64,000 bases of DNA from Paracoccus fistulariae. Its GTDB lineage: Bacteria; Pseudomonadota; Alphaproteobacteria; Rhodobacterales; Rhodobacteraceae. Below, piece after piece: positions 1 through 8,517 of the stretch. The DNA is taken from positions 2,478,501 through 2,542,500 of the forward strand of contig NZ_CP067136.1 of assembly GCF_028553785.1 (NCBI RefSeq), given 5' to 3'. The notes beneath the pieces were generated by a model. The model ran no database searches. It saw only the letters and a list, made by a program, of their open reading frames with translations, and had not been told where the DNA came from. The position numbers and the translations under genes are program-made. Within the stretch, counting starts at the first letter, position 1, and every line of letters begins with the position of its first letter.

Positions 1-245
1 GCAATGAAATCGATAAATTGCTGCGCTACTTCTGCAAATTTCGGCTTGTCCCGCAGGAAGTCGTCGCCCAATCCGTGCACCTCTAACGCCTCTTGCGGCA
101 TCGAACGCTCTGGATTGATGTAAAGATGCAATGTGCGCCCGGTGGGCAGGTGATTGATCAGCTCCAAAGCGCCGATTTCCACGATCCGGTCTGCACCTTC
201 CGCATCAAAACCCGTGGTTTCGGTATCCAGAACGATCTCACGCAT
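1..245 (-). CDS. dnaQ: DNA polymerase III epsilon subunit, N-terminal part
   Basis: This is the 3'-5' proofreading exonuclease of the replicative polymerase, cut by the window edge after about 81 codons. Translation of the reverse strand starts MREIVLDTETTGFD, which is the ExoI motif of the DnaQ/DEDDh exonuclease family (D8 and E10 are the metal ligands). It is followed by RIVEIGALEL, also typical of epsilon. The ATG at 245 overlaps the stop codon of coaE by 8 bases, so dnaQ is the last visible gene of the leftward aroE-coaE-dnaQ operon. That order is common beside the alphaproteobacterial origin. The C-terminal polymerase-binding part lies outside the window. Confidence 0.93.
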   Translation of the reverse strand, partial: MREIVLDTETTGFDAEGADRIVEIGALELINHLPTGRTLHLYINPERSMPQEALEVHGLGDDFLRDKPKFAEVAQQFIDFI

Positions 246-825
246 CTGATGTGATTTCCTTGATGATCCCGGTGACGGCGGCCTTTGCCCCGTCTAGCGT
301 ATCGGTGGGGATGATCCAATCGGCGCGTTCACGCTTTTCGGCATCGGGCATCTGCCGGGACAGGATCAGCGCCAGCGTCTCTGATGTCATGCCCGGCCGG
401 GCCATGACACGCCGCCGCTGAGTCTCGGCGTCGGTCGAGGCCACCGCCACGCCATCCATTTGTGTCTGATAGCTGTTTTCGAAAAGAAGCGGGATATCCA
501 GCAGGATCAGCGGCGCGTCGGCATGATTTTCGATAAAGCTCTCGCGGTCGGCGGCGACCAGCGGATGTACGATGGCCTCCAACCGGTCCAGCGCCGCCGG
601 ATCGCGGGCGAGGATGTCGCGCAATGCGTTCCGGTCGATGGCCTGATCGCGCAAGGCGGCTGGAAAGATCTTGCTGACAGGATCGACCGCCGCACCACCG
701 GGCGCGTAAAGACGATGCACCGCCGCATCCGCATCCCAGACCGGCACGCCCCGGTCACGAAACATCTGCGCAGTGGTGGATTTCCCCATGCCGATGCTTC
801 CGGTGAGGCCAAGCAGAAAGCTCAT
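238..825 (-). CDS. coaE: Dephospho-CoA kinase
   Basis: This enzyme catalyses the last step of coenzyme A synthesis, phosphorylating the 3'-hydroxyl of dephospho-CoA with ATP in the cytoplasm. The 195-residue protein is of normal family length. It opens with MSFLLGLTGSIGMGKST, a P-loop at residues 9-16, followed by the DADxxVHxLY segment (residues 31-40) typical of CoaE. LLDIPLLFE near residue 110 is the conserved PLLFE motif. The start overlaps the aroE stop by 4 bases and the end overlaps the dnaQ start, indicating translational coupling in one leftward operon. Confidence 0.96.
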   Translation of the reverse strand: MSFLLGLTGSIGMGKSTTAQMFRDRGVPVWDADAAVHRLYAPGGAAVDPVSKIFPAALRDQAIDRNALRDILARDPAALDRLEAIVHPLVAADRESFIENHADAPLILLDIPLLFENSYQTQMDGVAVASTDAETQRRRVMARPGMTSETLALILSRQMPDAEKRERADWIIPTDTLDGAKAAVTGIIKEITSDA

Positions 826-1676
826 GCCAGGACAGCCTTGCGCAGATCCTCATCAATCTCAGGCCGTTGACCGAACCAGCGCTCGAACCCGGGCGCCGCC
901 TGATGCAGCAACATGCCCAGACCGTCCACGATCTTGCAGCCACGGTCCTGCGCCTCGGACAGAAGGGGGGTCATCAGCGGCGCATAGACCAGATCGGTCA
1001 CCAGAGTTTGCGGGCTCAGCGCATCCAGCGGCACGCGCAGCGGCTGTTTGCCATCCATGCCCAGCGAGGTCGCATTCACCACCGTCGCCGCGCCGTCCAG
1101 CATGTTTCCGGCCTGCGCCCAGTCATAGACGACAAGCCGGGCGCCGAATTCGGCCTTGATCTGTTCGGAACGGATCCGGGTGCGATTGGTGATCCGCAGC
1201 TCTTTCACGCCGCTGTCCAGCAGAGAGGCCACAACGGCCCGCGCCGCACCCCCGGCACCGATGATCGCCGCCGGTCCGGCATCGGGCTGCCAGTCAGGCA
1301 CGGTCTGCCGGATATTCGCGATGAAGCCGTAACCATCTGTATTATCTGCATGAATCTTGCCGTCTGGGCGGAAAATCAGCGTATTCGCGGCGCCGATCAG
1401 CGCGGCGCGGTCGGTGATGAAGTCGGCAAGGGCCAGCACGGCCTCTTTATGCGGGATGGTGACATTCACGCCCACAAAGCCCGCGCGGGGCAGCACCCGC
1501 AAAACCTCGGCCAGATGTTCGGGCATGACGGGCAGGGGGACGTAATGCCCCTTGATCCCGTAACGCTTCAACCAATGTCCGTGCAGCTGGGGCGAACGGG
1601 AATGCGCGATGGGCATACCGATCACGCCGGCAAGCGGAACATTAGGAACAGGCTGCGGGATCGTATCGTCAGGCAT
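822..1676 (-). CDS. aroE: Shikimate dehydrogenase
   Basis: AroE reduces 3-dehydroshikimate to shikimate with NADPH in the aromatic amino acid pathway. The 284-residue protein has the substrate-site motif IAHSRSPQLHG (residues 23-33), NVTIPHKE with the catalytic lysine (about residues 71-78), the GAGGAARA dinucleotide loop (about residues 139-146) and NATSLGM. All are diagnostic of AroE. It is the first gene of the leftward aroE-coaE-dnaQ operon, and its promoter must lie in or beside the origin region to its right. Confidence 0.96.
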   Translation of the reverse strand: MPDDTIPQPVPNVPLAGVIGMPIAHSRSPQLHGHWLKRYGIKGHYVPLPVMPEHLAEVLRVLPRAGFVGVNVTIPHKEAVLALADFITDRAALIGAANTLIFRPDGKIHADNTDGYGFIANIRQTVPDWQPDAGPAAIIGAGGAARAVVASLLDSGVKELRITNRTRIRSEQIKAEFGARLVVYDWAQAGNMLDGAATVVNATSLGMDGKQPLRVPLDALSPQTLVTDLVYAPLMTPLLSEAQDRGCKIVDGLGMLLHQAAPGFERWFGQRPEIDEDLRKAVLA

Positions 1677-1780
1677 GGGCTATCACTCTTGGAGCATCGC
1701 CAAAGCATAAGCGCTTGTCCGGGCGGACAAAAGGGTTCGATACAGCTTTGGTTATCGCTTTCAGGCTGTCTGTTTCGGCG

Positions 1781-1789
1781 TGTGGATAA
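1781..1789 (-). promoter_or_regulatory. Perfect DnaA box
   Basis: The forward strand reads TGTGGATAA, the exact complement of the consensus DnaA box TTATCCACA. It is the only perfect box in the gap and would be the high-affinity site of the proposed origin. Confidence 0.75.
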
Positions 1790-1972
1790 CTTGTCGGAGG
1801 AATCGGTCTGTAAGTTGTGTGAATCCGTGGGGACAGTTCGGCACCCGCAAATTCCATCTGGAACCTATCGCGAACGAGTGCCGACTGTCCACAGAGGGAC
1901 AAACGCAATCGCAAAATTCAGCCTGCTGTGGGTAACCTTCTTTGCCGGATGTTGAGATGAAAGTTATCCATA

Positions 1973-1985
1973 GATCAAGACTTTG
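1973..1985 (+). promoter_or_regulatory. IHF-like binding site in oriC
   Basis: GATCAAGACTTTG matches the IHF consensus WATCAANNNNTTR at every specified position except the first. It begins one base after the DnaA box at 1964-1972 and runs into the AT-rich tract, a position where a DNA bend could help unwinding. Function is inferred. Confidence 0.45.
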
Positions 1986-2001
1986 AAATTATTTAAGTAT
2001 T

Positions 2002-2029
2002 TTGACATTTCAGGAACTGTACACATAGT
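2002..2029 (+). promoter_or_regulatory. Possible promoter for hemJ inside oriC
   Basis: A perfect -35 hexamer TTGACA (2002-2007) is followed after 16 bases by CATAGT (2024-2029), four of six matches to the -10 consensus. It points towards hemJ and overlaps the DnaA-box cluster, so DnaA binding could affect it. This is inference from hexamers only. Confidence 0.35.
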
Positions 2030-2157
2030 TATACACAGGCGATAATTCGTGGATGATCCTGTGCGTTTCTGCTTTATCCGACTGTCCACAGGCCCTACAT
2101 CAACAACATCCTTTTCTTCTTTTCCTTTTATATATGAAGATTGGGACAGAGGAGCGA

Positions 2158-2604
2158 ATGACTGATCTGCTGAGCCTGCTTTACCCCTACGTGAAATCGC
2201 TTCACGTGATGGCCGTGATCTCCTGGATGGCCGGGCTGTTCTATCTGCCCAGATTGTTCGTCTATCACGCGGAACGGGCTGCGGTGGCCGGTGAACCAAC
2301 GGCCAGCTTCGTCATCATGGAACAGAAGCTGCTGAAGCTGATCATGAACCCTGCCATGATCGTCACCTGGTTGACCGGGCTTTGTCTGGTGCTGACGCCG
2401 GGTGTTGTCTCCTGGTCGATGATCTGGCCGTGGAGCAAGGCTGTGGCTGTTCTGGCGATGACCTGGTTTCACATGTGGTGCGCCCGTCAGCGGCGCTTGC
2501 TGAAAGCCGGAGAGGCATTGAGCGGACGACGCTATCGAATGATGAATGAGGTTCCGACACTGCTGATGTTCGTGATCGTCCTTTCGGTAATCGTGAAATT
2601 CTGA
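2158..2604 (+). CDS. hemJ: Protoporphyrinogen IX oxidase HemJ family
   Basis: HemJ is an integral membrane heme-biosynthesis enzyme that oxidises protoporphyrinogen IX to protoporphyrin IX. The 148-residue product shows the family signature: KSLHVMAVISWMAGLFYLPRLFVYH near residues 13-37, split here as the His16 region and the LPRLFVYH region, plus hydrophobic segments around residues 60-80, 85-105 and 128-147, giving about four membrane helices. I chose the ATG at 2158 because it follows AGAGGAG by a few bases and gives the usual HemJ length. An upstream in-frame ATG at 2053 would start inside the origin. It is the first gene to the right of oriC and precedes rho. Confidence 0.88.
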   Translation: MTDLLSLLYPYVKSLHVMAVISWMAGLFYLPRLFVYHAERAAVAGEPTASFVIMEQKLLKLIMNPAMIVTWLTGLCLVLTPGVVSWSMIWPWSKAVAVLAMTWFHMWCARQRRLLKAGEALSGRRYRMMNEVPTLLMFVIVLSVIVKF

Positions 2605-2612
2605 CCGGTCGA

Positions 2613-2640
2613 TTGACTTTCACGCGTTCGCGCCTTATCT
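2613..2640 (+). promoter_or_regulatory. Possible rho promoter
   Basis: TTGACT (2613-2618) is followed after 16 bases by TTATCT (2635-2640) in the 119-base gap between hemJ and rho. The -10 match is weak. A leader of about 80 bases would remain before rho. Rho genes are often autoregulated through such a leader, but nothing here proves it. Confidence 0.3.
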
Positions 2641-2723
2641 GCGCCGCAAGCCCTGCCGTCCGGTAAGGGAATTCCCATTGCATGAAGTGACAGACCGGCT
2701 GCTCCCGCGCAGCGTGGCCTCAG

Positions 2724-4004
2724 GTGAATGATATGACCGAAGAACGTTTGAACCTTTCCGATCTCAAGGCGAAGAGCCCGGCCGATCTGCTGTCCATGGC
2801 AGAGGAATGGGAAGTCGAAAACGCCTCGACCATGCGCAAGGGCGAGATGATGTTCTCGATCCTGAAAGAGCATGCCGAAGAGGGCTGGGATATTGGTGGC
2901 GAGGGCGTTCTGGAAGTTGTCCAGGACGGTTTCGGCTTCCTGCGCTCGACCGAGGCGAACTATCTGCCGGGTCCGGACGACATCTATGTCAGCCCCGAGA
3001 TGATCCGTCAGCATGCGCTGCGGACTGGCGATACGGTGGAGGGTGTCATTCGCGCGCCTGGCGAGAATGAGCGTTACTTCGCGCTGACCAAGGTGGAGCG
3101 GATCAATTTCGAAGAGCCAGAGCGCGCCCGTCACAAGGTCGCCTTCGACAACCTGACGCCGCTTTATCCGAACCAGCGACTGAACATGGAAATCGAAGAT
3201 CCAACGATCAAGGATCGCTCGGCCCGGATCATCGATCTGGTTGCGCCGATCGGGAAGGGGCAGCGGTCGCTGATCGTGGCGCCGCCGCGTACGGGTAAGA
3301 CCGTCTTGCTGCAGAACATCGCCCATTCGATCGAGCGGAACCATCCCGAATGCTATCTGATCGTGCTGCTGATTGACGAACGCCCAGAGGAGGTCACCGA
3401 TATGCAGCGCAGCGTGCGCGGTGAAGTGATTTCTTCGACCTTTGACGAACCGGCCAGCCGTCACGTCGCAGTGTCGGAGATGGTGATCGAAAAGGCCAAG
3501 CGCCTGGTCGAGCATAAGCGAGATGTTGTTATTCTGCTGGACTCGATCACAAGACTTGGTAGGGCGTTCAACACTGTCGTGCCGAGTTCGGGCAAGGTTC
3601 TGACCGGCGGTGTCGATGCGAATGCGTTGCAGCGGCCGAAGCGGTTCTTTGGTGCGGCGCGGAATATCGAAGAGGGTGGTTCGCTGACGATCATTGCGAC
3701 GGCGCTGATCGATACGGGGTCTCGGATGGATGAGGTGATCTTTGAAGAATTCAAAGGCACCGGCAACAGCGAGATCGTGCTTGATCGCAAGGTGGCTGAC
3801 AAGCGCGTCTTCCCGGCCATGGATATTCTGAAATCCGGTACCCGGAAGGAAGAGTTGCTGGTCGATGCGAAGGATCTGCAGAAGACCTATCTGCTGCGTC
3901 GGATCCTGAACCCGATGGGGACCACCGATGCCATCGAATTCCTGATTTCGAAGCTGAAACAGACCAAGACCAACTCTGAATTCTTCGATTCAATGAACGC
4001 CTGA
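2724..4004 (+). CDS. rho: Transcription termination factor Rho
   Basis: Rho is the hexameric RNA helicase that ends transcription. The 426-residue protein has the N-terminal Rho helix-bundle domain ([20 protein letters not shown]), the cold-shock-like RNA-binding domain (GFGFLRS and the YVSPEMIRQ segment, about residues 70-100), the Walker A PPRTGKT near residue 190, and the [10 protein letters not shown] and [10 protein letters not shown] segments of the ATPase domain. Length matches the family. Two nearby ATGs (2724 and 2733) are possible starts. It is followed after 9 bases by mnmE. Confidence 0.97.
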   Translation: MNDMTEERLNLSDLKAKSPADLLSMAEEWEVENASTMRKGEMMFSILKEHAEEGWDIGGEGVLEVVQDGFGFLRSTEANYLPGPDDIYVSPEMIRQHALRTGDTVEGVIRAPGENERYFALTKVERINFEEPERARHKVAFDNLTPLYPNQRLNMEIEDPTIKDRSARIIDLVAPIGKGQRSLIVAPPRTGKTVLLQNIAHSIERNHPECYLIVLLIDERPEEVTDMQRSVRGEVISSTFDEPASRHVAVSEMVIEKAKRLVEHKRDVVILLDSITRLGRAFNTVVPSSGKVLTGGVDANALQRPKRFFGAARNIEEGGSLTIIATALIDTGSRMDEVIFEEFKGTGNSEIVLDRKVADKRVFPAMDILKSGTRKEELLVDAKDLQKTYLLRRILNPMGTTDAIEFLISKLKQTKTNSEFFDSMNA

Positions 4005-4013
4005 CGAGGCATC

Positions 4014-5276
4014 ATGGATGTGATTTTTGCTGAAGCCACCCCGTCCGGACGGGGTGGCGTTTCCATTATCAGACTTAGCGGTTCCGGGTCGCGGAGCGCT
4101 GTTGAAGCGCTGGCAGGCAGCCTGCCACAACCCCGGCAGGTCTACATGCGCGCGCTGAGGGATCACGATGATCTTCTGGATCACGCGTTGGTTCTTTGGT
4201 TTGAATCGGGACATAGTTTCACCGGAGAAGAGGTTGCGGAGCTGCAGCTTCACGGCGCGCCGGTTATTGTTCGCCGCGTCCTTCGTTTCTTCGCCGAGCA
4301 GGGGATGCGCCCCGCCGAAGCAGGGGAATTTACCCGTCGGGCCTTTCTGAACGGTAAAATGGATCTGGCCGAGGTTGAAGGGCTTGGTGATCTGTTGGAG
4401 GCAGAGACCGAAGCGCAGCGCCGGATGGCACTACGTCTGTCGGGCGGCGAATTGGGACGCCGGAGCGAGGATTGGCGCTCGATGCTGATTCGGGCGGGTG
4501 CGTTGGTGGAATCCAGCGTGGATTTCGCGGATGAGGAGGTGCCGGAAGATGTGCCTGACGAGGTATTCCGCATTCTGGCCGATTTGCACCAGCAGTTGAC
4601 GACCCAGATCTCTGGCTTTGCCGCCGCAGAACGCATTCGAGCTGGTTTTGAGGTGGCGGTTATCGGGCCGCCGAATGCTGGTAAATCCAGCCTGATCAAT
4701 CGCATCGCGAAACGAGATGTCGCTTTGGTGTCGGATATCGCGGGGACGACACGCGATATCATCGAATTACGGATAGACTTGAAGGGTTTAGCCGTGACAT
4801 TGCTTGACACTGCCGGGCTGCGGGAGAGTTCGGACCATGTCGAGAGAATGGGTGTTGATCGCGCAAGACAACGCGCGATGGCTGCCGACCTGCGATTACA
4901 TCTGTCGGAGACGGGGGAGTGTGATCCGTCGCTCTGGCAAGAGGGGGATATCCTGGTAAGGAGCAAGGCCGATCTAGACTCAGGGCGGGGTGACGCCATC
5001 TCAAGCGTGACTGGTCAGGGGATTGACCAGCTTTTGGAGCAACTACACCTGATCCTATCCGATCGTATATCCGGTGCAGGTCTGGTCAGTCACGAACGGC
5101 AACTTCTGTCATTGATGGATGCGAGATTGGCAATTTCCGAGATCGAGGGCCTGCCGCCAGAGCTTTTGGCGGAAGCAATTCGTCGCGCTGCAAATTCACT
5201 TGATCGTTTACTTGGCAGAATCGGTGCGGAAGAGTATCTGGATGTCATCTTCACCTCATTCTGTATCGGGAAATAG
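4014..5276 (+). CDS. mnmE: tRNA modification GTPase MnmE
   Basis: MnmE acts with MnmG to add a carboxymethylaminomethyl group to U34 of certain tRNAs. The 420-residue protein begins [23 protein letters not shown], the folate-binding N-terminal domain (shown as its first segments). It has a G1 loop GPPNAGKSS near residue 220, the DIAGTTRD G2 region, DTAGLR (G3), a long alpha-helical domain around it, and the C-terminal FCIGK motif with the conserved cysteine. It is separated by a single base from the mnmG start, so the partners are translationally linked. Confidence 0.96.
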   Translation: MDVIFAEATPSGRGGVSIIRLSGSGSRSAVEALAGSLPQPRQVYMRALRDHDDLLDHALVLWFESGHSFTGEEVAELQLHGAPVIVRRVLRFFAEQGMRPAEAGEFTRRAFLNGKMDLAEVEGLGDLLEAETEAQRRMALRLSGGELGRRSEDWRSMLIRAGALVESSVDFADEEVPEDVPDEVFRILADLHQQLTTQISGFAAAERIRAGFEVAVIGPPNAGKSSLINRIAKRDVALVSDIAGTTRDIIELRIDLKGLAVTLLDTAGLRESSDHVERMGVDRARQRAMAADLRLHLSETGECDPSLWQEGDILVRSKADLDSGRGDAISSVTGQGIDQLLEQLHLILSDRISGAGLVSHERQLLSLMDARLAISEIEGLPPELLAEAIRRAANSLDRLLGRIGAEEYLDVIFTSFCIGK

Positions 5277-5277
5277 G

Positions 5278-7146
5278 GTGTTTCACGTGAAACATTACGA
5301 TGTGATTGTCATTGGCGGTGGTCATGCCGGCTTGGAAGCTGCCGCAGCCTCAGCGAGGTTGGGCGCGGCGACTGCGCTGGTAACGATGCGGCCCGAGGAT
5401 ATTGGCACCCTTTCCTGCAACCCCGCGATTGGCGGTTTGGGAAAGGGGCATCTGGTACGTGAGATTGACGCGCTGGATGGCTTAATGGGTCGTATCGCAG
5501 ATCGCGCAGGTATTCAGTTCCGGCTTCTCAATCGCCGCAAGGGGCCAGCGGTGCAGGGTCCGCGTGCGCAGATGGATCGCGCCTTGTACCGGCAGGAAGC
5601 CATGTTGGCCGCGGAATCCACCGATGGCCTGTCGCTGATCTATGGTGAAGTGTCCGATCTCATCTCTGACGGCCGTTCCGTGTCAGGTGTCGTTTTGGCT
5701 GACGGCACGCAAATCTCGGCCAGTGCGGTCGTCTTGACAACAGGCACTTTCCTGAATGGCGTGATCCATATCGGGGATGTCAGCCGCGCCGCTGGAAGAT
5801 GGGGGGGTAAGGCATCTAACGGTCTGGCGGACAGGATACGTCAGTTCAATCTGCCTCTTGGCCGACTGAAAACCGGGACACCGCCGCGTCTGGACGGACG
5901 GACAATTGACTGGGACGTGCTGGAGCAACAGCCTGGCGACGACGCCCCGACAGTCTTTTCCTATCTGAGCGTCGGGCCAAGCGCGGGTCAGATCTCTTGC
6001 GGTATCACCCACACGAATGTCGAAACCCATAGAATTATCAGCGAAAATATTTCTCGCTCGGCGATGTATGGCGGGCATATTTCGGGGCGTGGCCCCCGCT
6101 ATTGCCCATCAATTGAGGACAAGGTCATCCGCTTTGCCGATAAGGATTCCCATCAGATTTTTTTGGAGCCTGAAGGTCTGGACGATCCGACTGTCTATCC
6201 GAATGGTATATCGACCTCACTGCCGGAAGACGTGCAGCAGGCCTATGTCCGAACGATCAAAGGCTTGGAGCATGCCGAAATTTTGCAGCCCGGCTATGCG
6301 GTGGAATATGACTATGTCGACCCACGTGCATTGAATGCGGATTTGCGATTGAAAGATGTCCAGGGACTATATCTTGCAGGTCAGATCAATGGGACCACTG
6401 GATATGAAGAAGCCGGAGCGCAAGGATTGGTCGCCGGGTTGAATGCTGCGCTGGCGGCGCAAGGACGTGAACCTGCGGTATTCAGCCGCGCAGACAGCTA
6501 TATCGGCGTCATGATTGACGATCTGACGACGCGCGGCGTGACCGAACCATACCGCATGTTCACCTCACGCGCTGAATTCCGCCTGACACTGCGGGCCGAT
6601 AACGCGGATCAGCGCTTGACGCCCTTTGGCATCAAGCTGGGATGCGTCGGGGAAAGACGGCGGCAGTATTTCGAGGAACGGCAGCAGCATTATTGCGCCG
6701 CCAGAAAAACGGCAGAGGAGGCGGTTTTTTCTCCGACTGAACTCCAGCGTCACGGTCTGAAGGTTCGCCAGGACGGTCAGATGCGTTCAGTTTTTGCGCT
6801 GCTCGGGGTGGCGGATGTTGATCCAGATGCGGCTTTGGCGCTTGAGCCAAAGCTTTCTCTGGTGCCGAAAGGGACTATCGAACAGCTGCGAAATGATGCG
6901 CTGTACCATCAATACACGGATCGGCAGCAAAAGGATGCGCAGGCGTTGCGCGCAGATGAGGCAGTGCAACTTCCCGATTGGATGGATTACGAGAATATCT
7001 CCGGGCTTTCGAGCGAATTGCGCAGCAAGCTGCAGCAGGCGCGGCCACAGACCCTGGCAGCGGCTGCAAAAATCGAAGGGATGACACCGGCAGCTTTGAC
7101 GTTGATCCTTGCCATTGCGCGCAGCGGGCGTCGCCGGGAAGCGTGA
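5278..7146 (+). CDS. mnmG: tRNA uridine-5-carboxymethylaminomethyl modification enzyme MnmG (GidA)
   Basis: This is the FAD-dependent partner of MnmE. The GTG at 5278 gives a 622-residue protein of the usual length, starting [18 protein letters not shown]. The FAD-binding GGGHAG is at residues 13-18, followed by [10 protein letters not shown] and GTFLNG, both family signatures. Further in are [10 protein letters not shown] and [12 protein letters not shown]. The first codons are formed by a parS sequence. An upstream in-frame start at 5119 would overlap mnmE heavily and is not needed. The stop overlaps the rsmG start by one base. Base composition around 6,100-6,200 is visibly lower in GC than the rest of the window. 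Confidence 0.96.
   Translation: MFHVKHYDVIVIGGGHAGLEAAAASARLGAATALVTMRPEDIGTLSCNPAIGGLGKGHLVREIDALDGLMGRIADRAGIQFRLLNRRKGPAVQGPRAQMDRALYRQEAMLAAESTDGLSLIYGEVSDLISDGRSVSGVVLADGTQISASAVVLTTGTFLNGVIHIGDVSRAAGRWGGKASNGLADRIRQFNLPLGRLKTGTPPRLDGRTIDWDVLEQQPGDDAPTVFSYLSVGPSAGQISCGITHTNVETHRIISENISRSAMYGGHISGRGPRYCPSIEDKVIRFADKDSHQIFLEPEGLDDPTVYPNGISTSLPEDVQQAYVRTIKGLEHAEILQPGYAVEYDYVDPRALNADLRLKDVQGLYLAGQINGTTGYEEAGAQGLVAGLNAALAAQGREPAVFSRADSYIGVMIDDLTTRGVTEPYRMFTSRAEFRLTLRADNADQRLTPFGIKLGCVGERRRQYFEERQQHYCAARKTAEEAVFSPTELQRHGLKVRQDGQMRSVFALLGVADVDPDAALALEPKLSLVPKGTIEQLRNDALYHQYTDRQQKDAQALRADEAVQLPDWMDYENISGLSSELRSKLQQARPQTLAAAAKIEGMTPAALTLILAIARSGRRREA
5279..5294. other. parS: parS centromere site 1
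   Basis: TGTTTCACGTGAAACA is a perfect 16-bp palindrome identical to the consensus bacterial parS bound by ParB. It overlaps the GTG start of mnmG and codes for residues 2-5 of that protein. It lies about 3.2 kb from the proposed oriC and upstream of parA-parB. Confidence 0.95.
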
Positions 7147-7739
7147 TGGACGGTGTTTCACGTGAAACAATGGCCCGCCTGGAGGGCTATGAGGACCTTA
7201 TCAGGCGTTGGAATCCGCGTATCAATCTGGTCGCGCCTTCCTCGCTGCCGCACCTTCGGCAACGACATATCGAAGATTGCCTTCAAATCACGCAACATAT
7301 AGCGCCCAGTGGTGGTCTATGGGCTGACCTCGGCAGTGGAGGCGGACTACCAGGTCTGGTCATTGCGATTGTCAATGCGGATCAGGACACGCGATTTCTT
7401 CTTGTCGAAAGCGATCAGCGCAAATCCGTGTTTTTGCGCACGGTGATCCGCGAGTTGGGGCTGAAAAACGCCTCTGTCAAAACGGCTCGGATTGAGGAAA
7501 TAGACCCGCTGAATGCCGCTTATATCAGTGCAAGAGCACTTGCCCCGCTGCCCCGCCTCATGCCATATCTTCAACGTCATCTGGCGCCAGACGGCCAAGC
7601 TTGGCTGATGAAGGGCCAGCAATGGCAGTCGGAACTGGCGGAAGCGGGCCAAAACTGGCGATTCAACGTCAATGCCCATCCCAGTTCGACGCAGGACGGG
7701 GCAGCAATTTTGGAAATCAGCAGGATTAGCTATGTCTGA
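7146..7739 (+). CDS. rsmG: 16S rRNA (guanine-527-N7)-methyltransferase RsmG (GidB)
   Basis: RsmG methylates G527 of 16S rRNA with S-adenosylmethionine. The ATG at 7146 overlaps the mnmG stop and gives 197 residues, the normal size. The SAM-binding motif WADLGSGGGLPGLV is at about residues 58-71, followed by LLVESDQRKSVFLRTV, typical of the family. The N-terminus is encoded across a parS site, giving [17 protein letters not shown] longer in-frame start at 6978 would lie inside mnmG. The 3' end overlaps parA by 8 bases. Confidence 0.95.
   Translation: MDGVSRETMARLEGYEDLIRRWNPRINLVAPSSLPHLRQRHIEDCLQITQHIAPSGGLWADLGSGGGLPGLVIAIVNADQDTRFLLVESDQRKSVFLRTVIRELGLKNASVKTARIEEIDPLNAAYISARALAPLPRLMPYLQRHLAPDGQAWLMKGQQWQSELAEAGQNWRFNVNAHPSSTQDGAAILEISRISYV
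7154..7169. other. parS: parS centromere site 2
   Basis: A second perfect TGTTTCACGTGAAACA palindrome, 1,875 bases from the first. It lies inside codons 3-8 of rsmG in a different reading frame from the first site (here GVSRET), so the DNA sequence rather than a peptide is what is conserved. Confidence 0.95.
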
Positions 7740-8517
7740 GAGCAGTATCGTTGCGATCGCCAACCAAAAAGGCGGGGTCGGCAAGACCACCACGGCGATC
7801 AACCTGGGCGCCGCACTCGCAATTTCTGGCCATAAAACGATCCTGATTGACCTTGATCCGCAAGGGAATGCGTCAACAGGTCTGGGAATCGAGGCAGATC
7901 AGCGCAAACGGACCGTCTATGATCTTCTGGCAGGTCCGGAAACCCTGCAAGATTGCGCTCAGCCGACCTCGATCAAAAACCTGCTTATCGTGCCGGCGAC
8001 TTCTGACCTTTCGTCGGCGGATGTTGAATTGGCACAGGCTGAAAATCGGACCCGCCTTCTGCGGCAGAAATTGTCACAGGCCGAGGCTGGCACAATCATC
8101 CTGATCGATTGCCCACCCGCGCTCGGTCTTTTGACGCTGAACGCGATGGTTGCCTCGGATGCCGTTCTTGTACCTCTGCAGGCAGAATTTTACGCCCTCG
8201 AAGGTCTTTCGCAGCTTCTGACGACGGTGAAGCATGTTCGGCAGACAGGCAATCCGAACCTCAGGATCAACGGGATCCTTCTGACCATGTCGGATAACCG
8301 TAATAACCTGTCTCAGCAGGTCGAGGCTGACGCGCGCGCGACCTTGGGTGATCTGGTCTTCCCGACCGTCATCCCCCGCAATGTACGCGTGTCCGAGGCG
8401 CCCTCGCATTCCAAACCGGTTATTCTCTACGATCCCAGTTCAAAGGGCAGCGCAGCCTATGAACAGTTCGCAAAAGAATTTGCCCAACGCCTGAAACTCG
8501 TGCCGGAGAACGCCTGA
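7732..8517 (+). CDS. parA: Chromosome partitioning ATPase ParA
   Basis: ParA is the ATPase that moves ParB-parS complexes over the nucleoid. The ATG at 7732 gives MSESSIVAIANQKGGVGKTT, with the deviant Walker A KGGVGKTT at residues 13-20 and the signature lysine of the ParA/MinD family. It then has ILIDLDPQGNASTGLG and IIIDCPP-type (LIDCPPALGLL) Walker motifs. Length is 261 residues. The start overlaps rsmG by 8 bases and the stop overlaps parB by one base. An in-frame start further upstream at 7672 would run through rsmG and lacks family support. Confidence 0.96.
   Translation: MSESSIVAIANQKGGVGKTTTAINLGAALAISGHKTILIDLDPQGNASTGLGIEADQRKRTVYDLLAGPETLQDCAQPTSIKNLLIVPATSDLSSADVELAQAENRTRLLRQKLSQAEAGTIILIDCPPALGLLTLNAMVASDAVLVPLQAEFYALEGLSQLLTTVKHVRQTGNPNLRINGILLTMSDNRNNLSQQVEADARATLGDLVFPTVIPRNVRVSEAPSHSKPVILYDPSSKGSAAYEQFAKEFAQRLKLVPENA

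Larger units (their letters stand above)
1677..2157. other. oriC: Probable chromosomal replication origin (oriC)
   Basis: This 481-base gap without a gene separates outward-facing aroE-coaE-dnaQ and hemJ-rho-mnmE-mnmG. DnaA-box-like 9-mers seen: TGTGGATAA at 1781-1789 (perfect, reverse strand), TGTGGGTAA at 1927-1935 (reverse, one mismatch), TTATCCATA at 1964-1972 (one mismatch), TTATACACA at 2029-2037 (one mismatch), CTGTACACA at 2017-2025, and CTGTCCACA at 1885-1893 and 2082-2090 (two mismatches each). An AT-rich stretch at 1982-2010 could be the unwinding element. An IHF-like site lies at 1973-1985. GANTC methylation sites lie at 1800-1804 and 1821-1825. Caulobacter oriC sits in a related gene neighbourhood. 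The assignment is by context and motifs, without a skew calculation. Confidence 0.8.

Noticed and set aside
867..1955. Long forward frame of 362 codons opposite aroE and into oriC
   Set aside because: It is the antisense shadow of aroE in GC-rich DNA and lacks any domain. aroE on the other strand has all family motifs.
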